Shown: positions 62,855-64,000 of the stretch, piece after piece
How the letters are laid out: the number at the start of each line of letters is the position of its first letter
Position numbering within the stretch: position 1 is the stretch's first letter
NCBI GenBank assembly: GCA_024114885.1
Contig: CP099423.1
Coordinates: 1,736,001-1,800,000, forward strand
Direction: 5' to 3'
DNA: 64,000 nucleotides
DNA from: Septoria linicola
Lineage: Eukaryota > Ascomycota > Dothideomycetes > Mycosphaerellales > Mycosphaerellaceae
Position numbers and translations under genes: made by a program
The notes under the pieces: model-generated
The model's database searches: none
Told to the model about the DNA's origin: nothing
Seen by the model: the letters and a program-made list of their open reading frames with translations, nothing else

Positions 62855-64000
62855 ATGTCCTCGTGGCGACCTCCAGGCCCGCGAGGCGACCACCGCTCCG
62901 GCGGGCCAGCCTACTCAGGACGCAATAGACAAACCTCCAATGGCGGACCAAATGGCGTCCAGAGATCCTCAGCATCCTCACTCAAAGAGACAGAAGCGCT
63001 CTTCACCACTTACGAGCATCTCTCGGGCCTCCCGCGCGGAGACTCTGCTCTCACCATGCTCCGCAAAATCGCTTCAGTCGTCAAACCCATCATGCGGAAA
63101 CGAGGTTGGAAAGTCCAAGTCCTGGCTGAATTCCTGCCTCCAGAACAGAATCTGCTCGGACTCAACATCAACAAGGGCTATAAGATCTGCATTCGACTAC
63201 GTTATCACAACAACCCGGACTTGTTCCTGCCATTCGAGGAGTGCGTCGACACAATGCTGCACGAACTTTCACACAACGTCTGGGGTGCACATGACTCAAA
63301 CTTCCATAAGCTATGGGACGAATTACGGGACGAGCACGAAGTCCTGGTCAGGAAGGGCTACACCGGAGAAGGCTTTCTCGGTGGTGGCAATCGTTTGGGT
63401 GGTACTGAGGCAGGCTTTGGAAGACCGCAACTCCCAGCACACGAACTTCGTCGTCTCGCGCGCGAATCAGCGCAGAAGCGTGCCCAACAGGGCACATTGG
63501 GAGCTGGCTCAGGACAGAGACTCGGCGGCAACCCAATTCATCGCGGACAGGACATTCGATCTGTCATTGCGGATCAGATCCAGAGGCGAAACAACAACAA
63601 CTCCATGAGAGGCGGAGGTTGCGCTTCCGGCCGATCAGACGCTGGCCAGTTGTCCCAACAGAGCAGCGATCAAACATTCAAGACACAGGCAGAAGAAGAC
63701 GACGCGAACAACCGCGCGATTGCACAGGCACTCTACGAGCTTATGGAGCAAGAAGAGGAGCAGAAATTGAACGGGACGTTTGCAAGCAGCAAGGCAGATG
63801 AATCAGGAGGTCTGGGGTGGACGAAAGAGAATGGGCTCTACGACGCGGGCGAAGATGCTTCTTCTCGAGGTACTACTAGTGGTTCCCACCCTAGTGAGGA
63901 GGACCAGCTGAAGTGGGCCATGGAAGAGAGTATGCGTGGAAGGTCAGAGGCGCCAACAGAAATGTCTTCTTCACCGCAAGCAGATCGGAAGGTTCTGGCG
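62855..64000 (+). CDS. WSS1: WLM-domain DNA-dependent metalloprotease, Wss1 type (3' partial)
   Basis: The frame opens at the ATG at 62855 (MSSWRPPGPRGDHRSGGPAY) and runs open to the end of the window (382 residues seen). After a Gly/Ser-rich N-terminus comes the WLM domain: LFTTYEHLSGLPRGDSALTM, VVKPIMRKRGWKVQVLAEFL, NINKGYKICIRLRYHNNPDL, the zinc-protease motif DTMLHELSHNVWGAHDSNFH (HExxH plus downstream His), KLWDELRDEHEVLVRKGYTG and GGGNRLGG. The tail is Gln/Glu-rich (RAIAQALYELMEQEEEQKLN), where family members carry SUMO- and VCP/Cdc48-binding motifs that may lie beyond 64000; part of it (DDQLKWAMEESM) resembles a UIM-like helix. Wss1 proteases degrade protein-DNA crosslinks in the nucleus. 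The shorter shifted frame at 62940-63608 on the same strand is a shadow. Confidence 0.9.
   Translation, partial: MSSWRPPGPRGDHRSGGPAYSGRNRQTSNGGPNGVQRSSASSLKETEALFTTYEHLSGLPRGDSALTMLRKIASVVKPIMRKRGWKVQVLAEFLPPEQNLLGLNINKGYKICIRLRYHNNPDLFLPFEECVDTMLHELSHNVWGAHDSNFHKLWDELRDEHEVLVRKGYTGEGFLGGGNRLGGTEAGFGRPQLPAHELRRLARESAQKRAQQGTLGAGSGQRLGGNPIHRGQDIRSVIADQIQRRNNNNSMRGGGCASGRSDAGQLSQQSSDQTFKTQAEEDDANNRAIAQALYELMEQEEEQKLNGTFASSKADESGGLGWTKENGLYDAGEDASSRGTTSGSHPSEEDQLKWAMEESMRGRSEAPTEMSSSPQADRKVLA

Noticed and set aside
62940..63608. Plus-strand open frame over the WSS1-type gene
   Set aside because: It overlaps the WLM metalloprotease frame, which has the conserved HELSH zinc motif and continues to the window end; the shorter frame has no domain.

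Overview
This is nuclear DNA of a filamentous ascomycete. The genes have short GT-AG introns (about 45-90 bp) with CTRAY-type branch points. The repertoire is fungal: a hybrid histidine kinase, a GH30 glucanase, DUF2235 proteins, a fungal rhodopsin-domain relic and several signal-peptide proteins. The overall flavour suggests Dothideomycetes (Mycosphaerellales-like), which is inference only. No tRNA, rRNA or CRISPR was seen. The two end genes (1-3600 and 62855-64000) run off the window.

Layout. (1) 1-16.7 kb is moderately dense: a large coiled-coil protein, a zinc-finger-like coiled-coil protein, the dynactin subunit dynamitin, a small unknown gene, a secreted Ser/Thr-rich protein, a D-2-hydroxyacid dehydrogenase, a CitE-like HpcH/HpaI lyase and a PWWP chromatin protein. 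Three decayed or detached pieces lie among them: an alpha/beta-hydrolase C-terminus, a broken rhodopsin-like membrane protein, and a two-finger C2H2 module directly behind the PWWP stop codon. (2) 16.7-45.6 kb looks accessory: long gene-poor gaps, three divergent DUF2235 (Tle1-like alpha/beta hydrolase) genes, a zinc alcohol dehydrogenase interrupted by one stop codon, a small P-loop kinase, a second 2-hydroxyacid dehydrogenase, secreted proteins, a chromodomain protein and a terminal-inverted-repeat element 28 bp upstream of a fasciclin gene. (3) 45.7-64 kb is dense and conserved: FAN1 nuclease, TEL2, the NEDD8 E1 subunit UBA3, a membrane protein, an O-fucosyltransferase-like protein with an apparent frameshift, a PAS-containing hybrid histidine kinase and the WSS1-type protease.

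The most unusual gene is at 23190-26205. It joins an N-terminal DUF2235-type hydrolase, a TRAFAC-type GTPase and a C-terminal hydrophobic helical segment in one predicted 987-residue protein. By architecture it could be a GTP-controlled, membrane-associated hydrolase, but that function is inferred. The right-hand block carries four genes tied to genome maintenance or ubiquitin-like signalling (FAN1, TEL2, UBA3, WSS1). They are on mixed strands with separate promoters, so this is proximity and not an operon.

Exon boundaries were read by eye from splice consensus and reading phase. Models marked below 0.5 are tentative.
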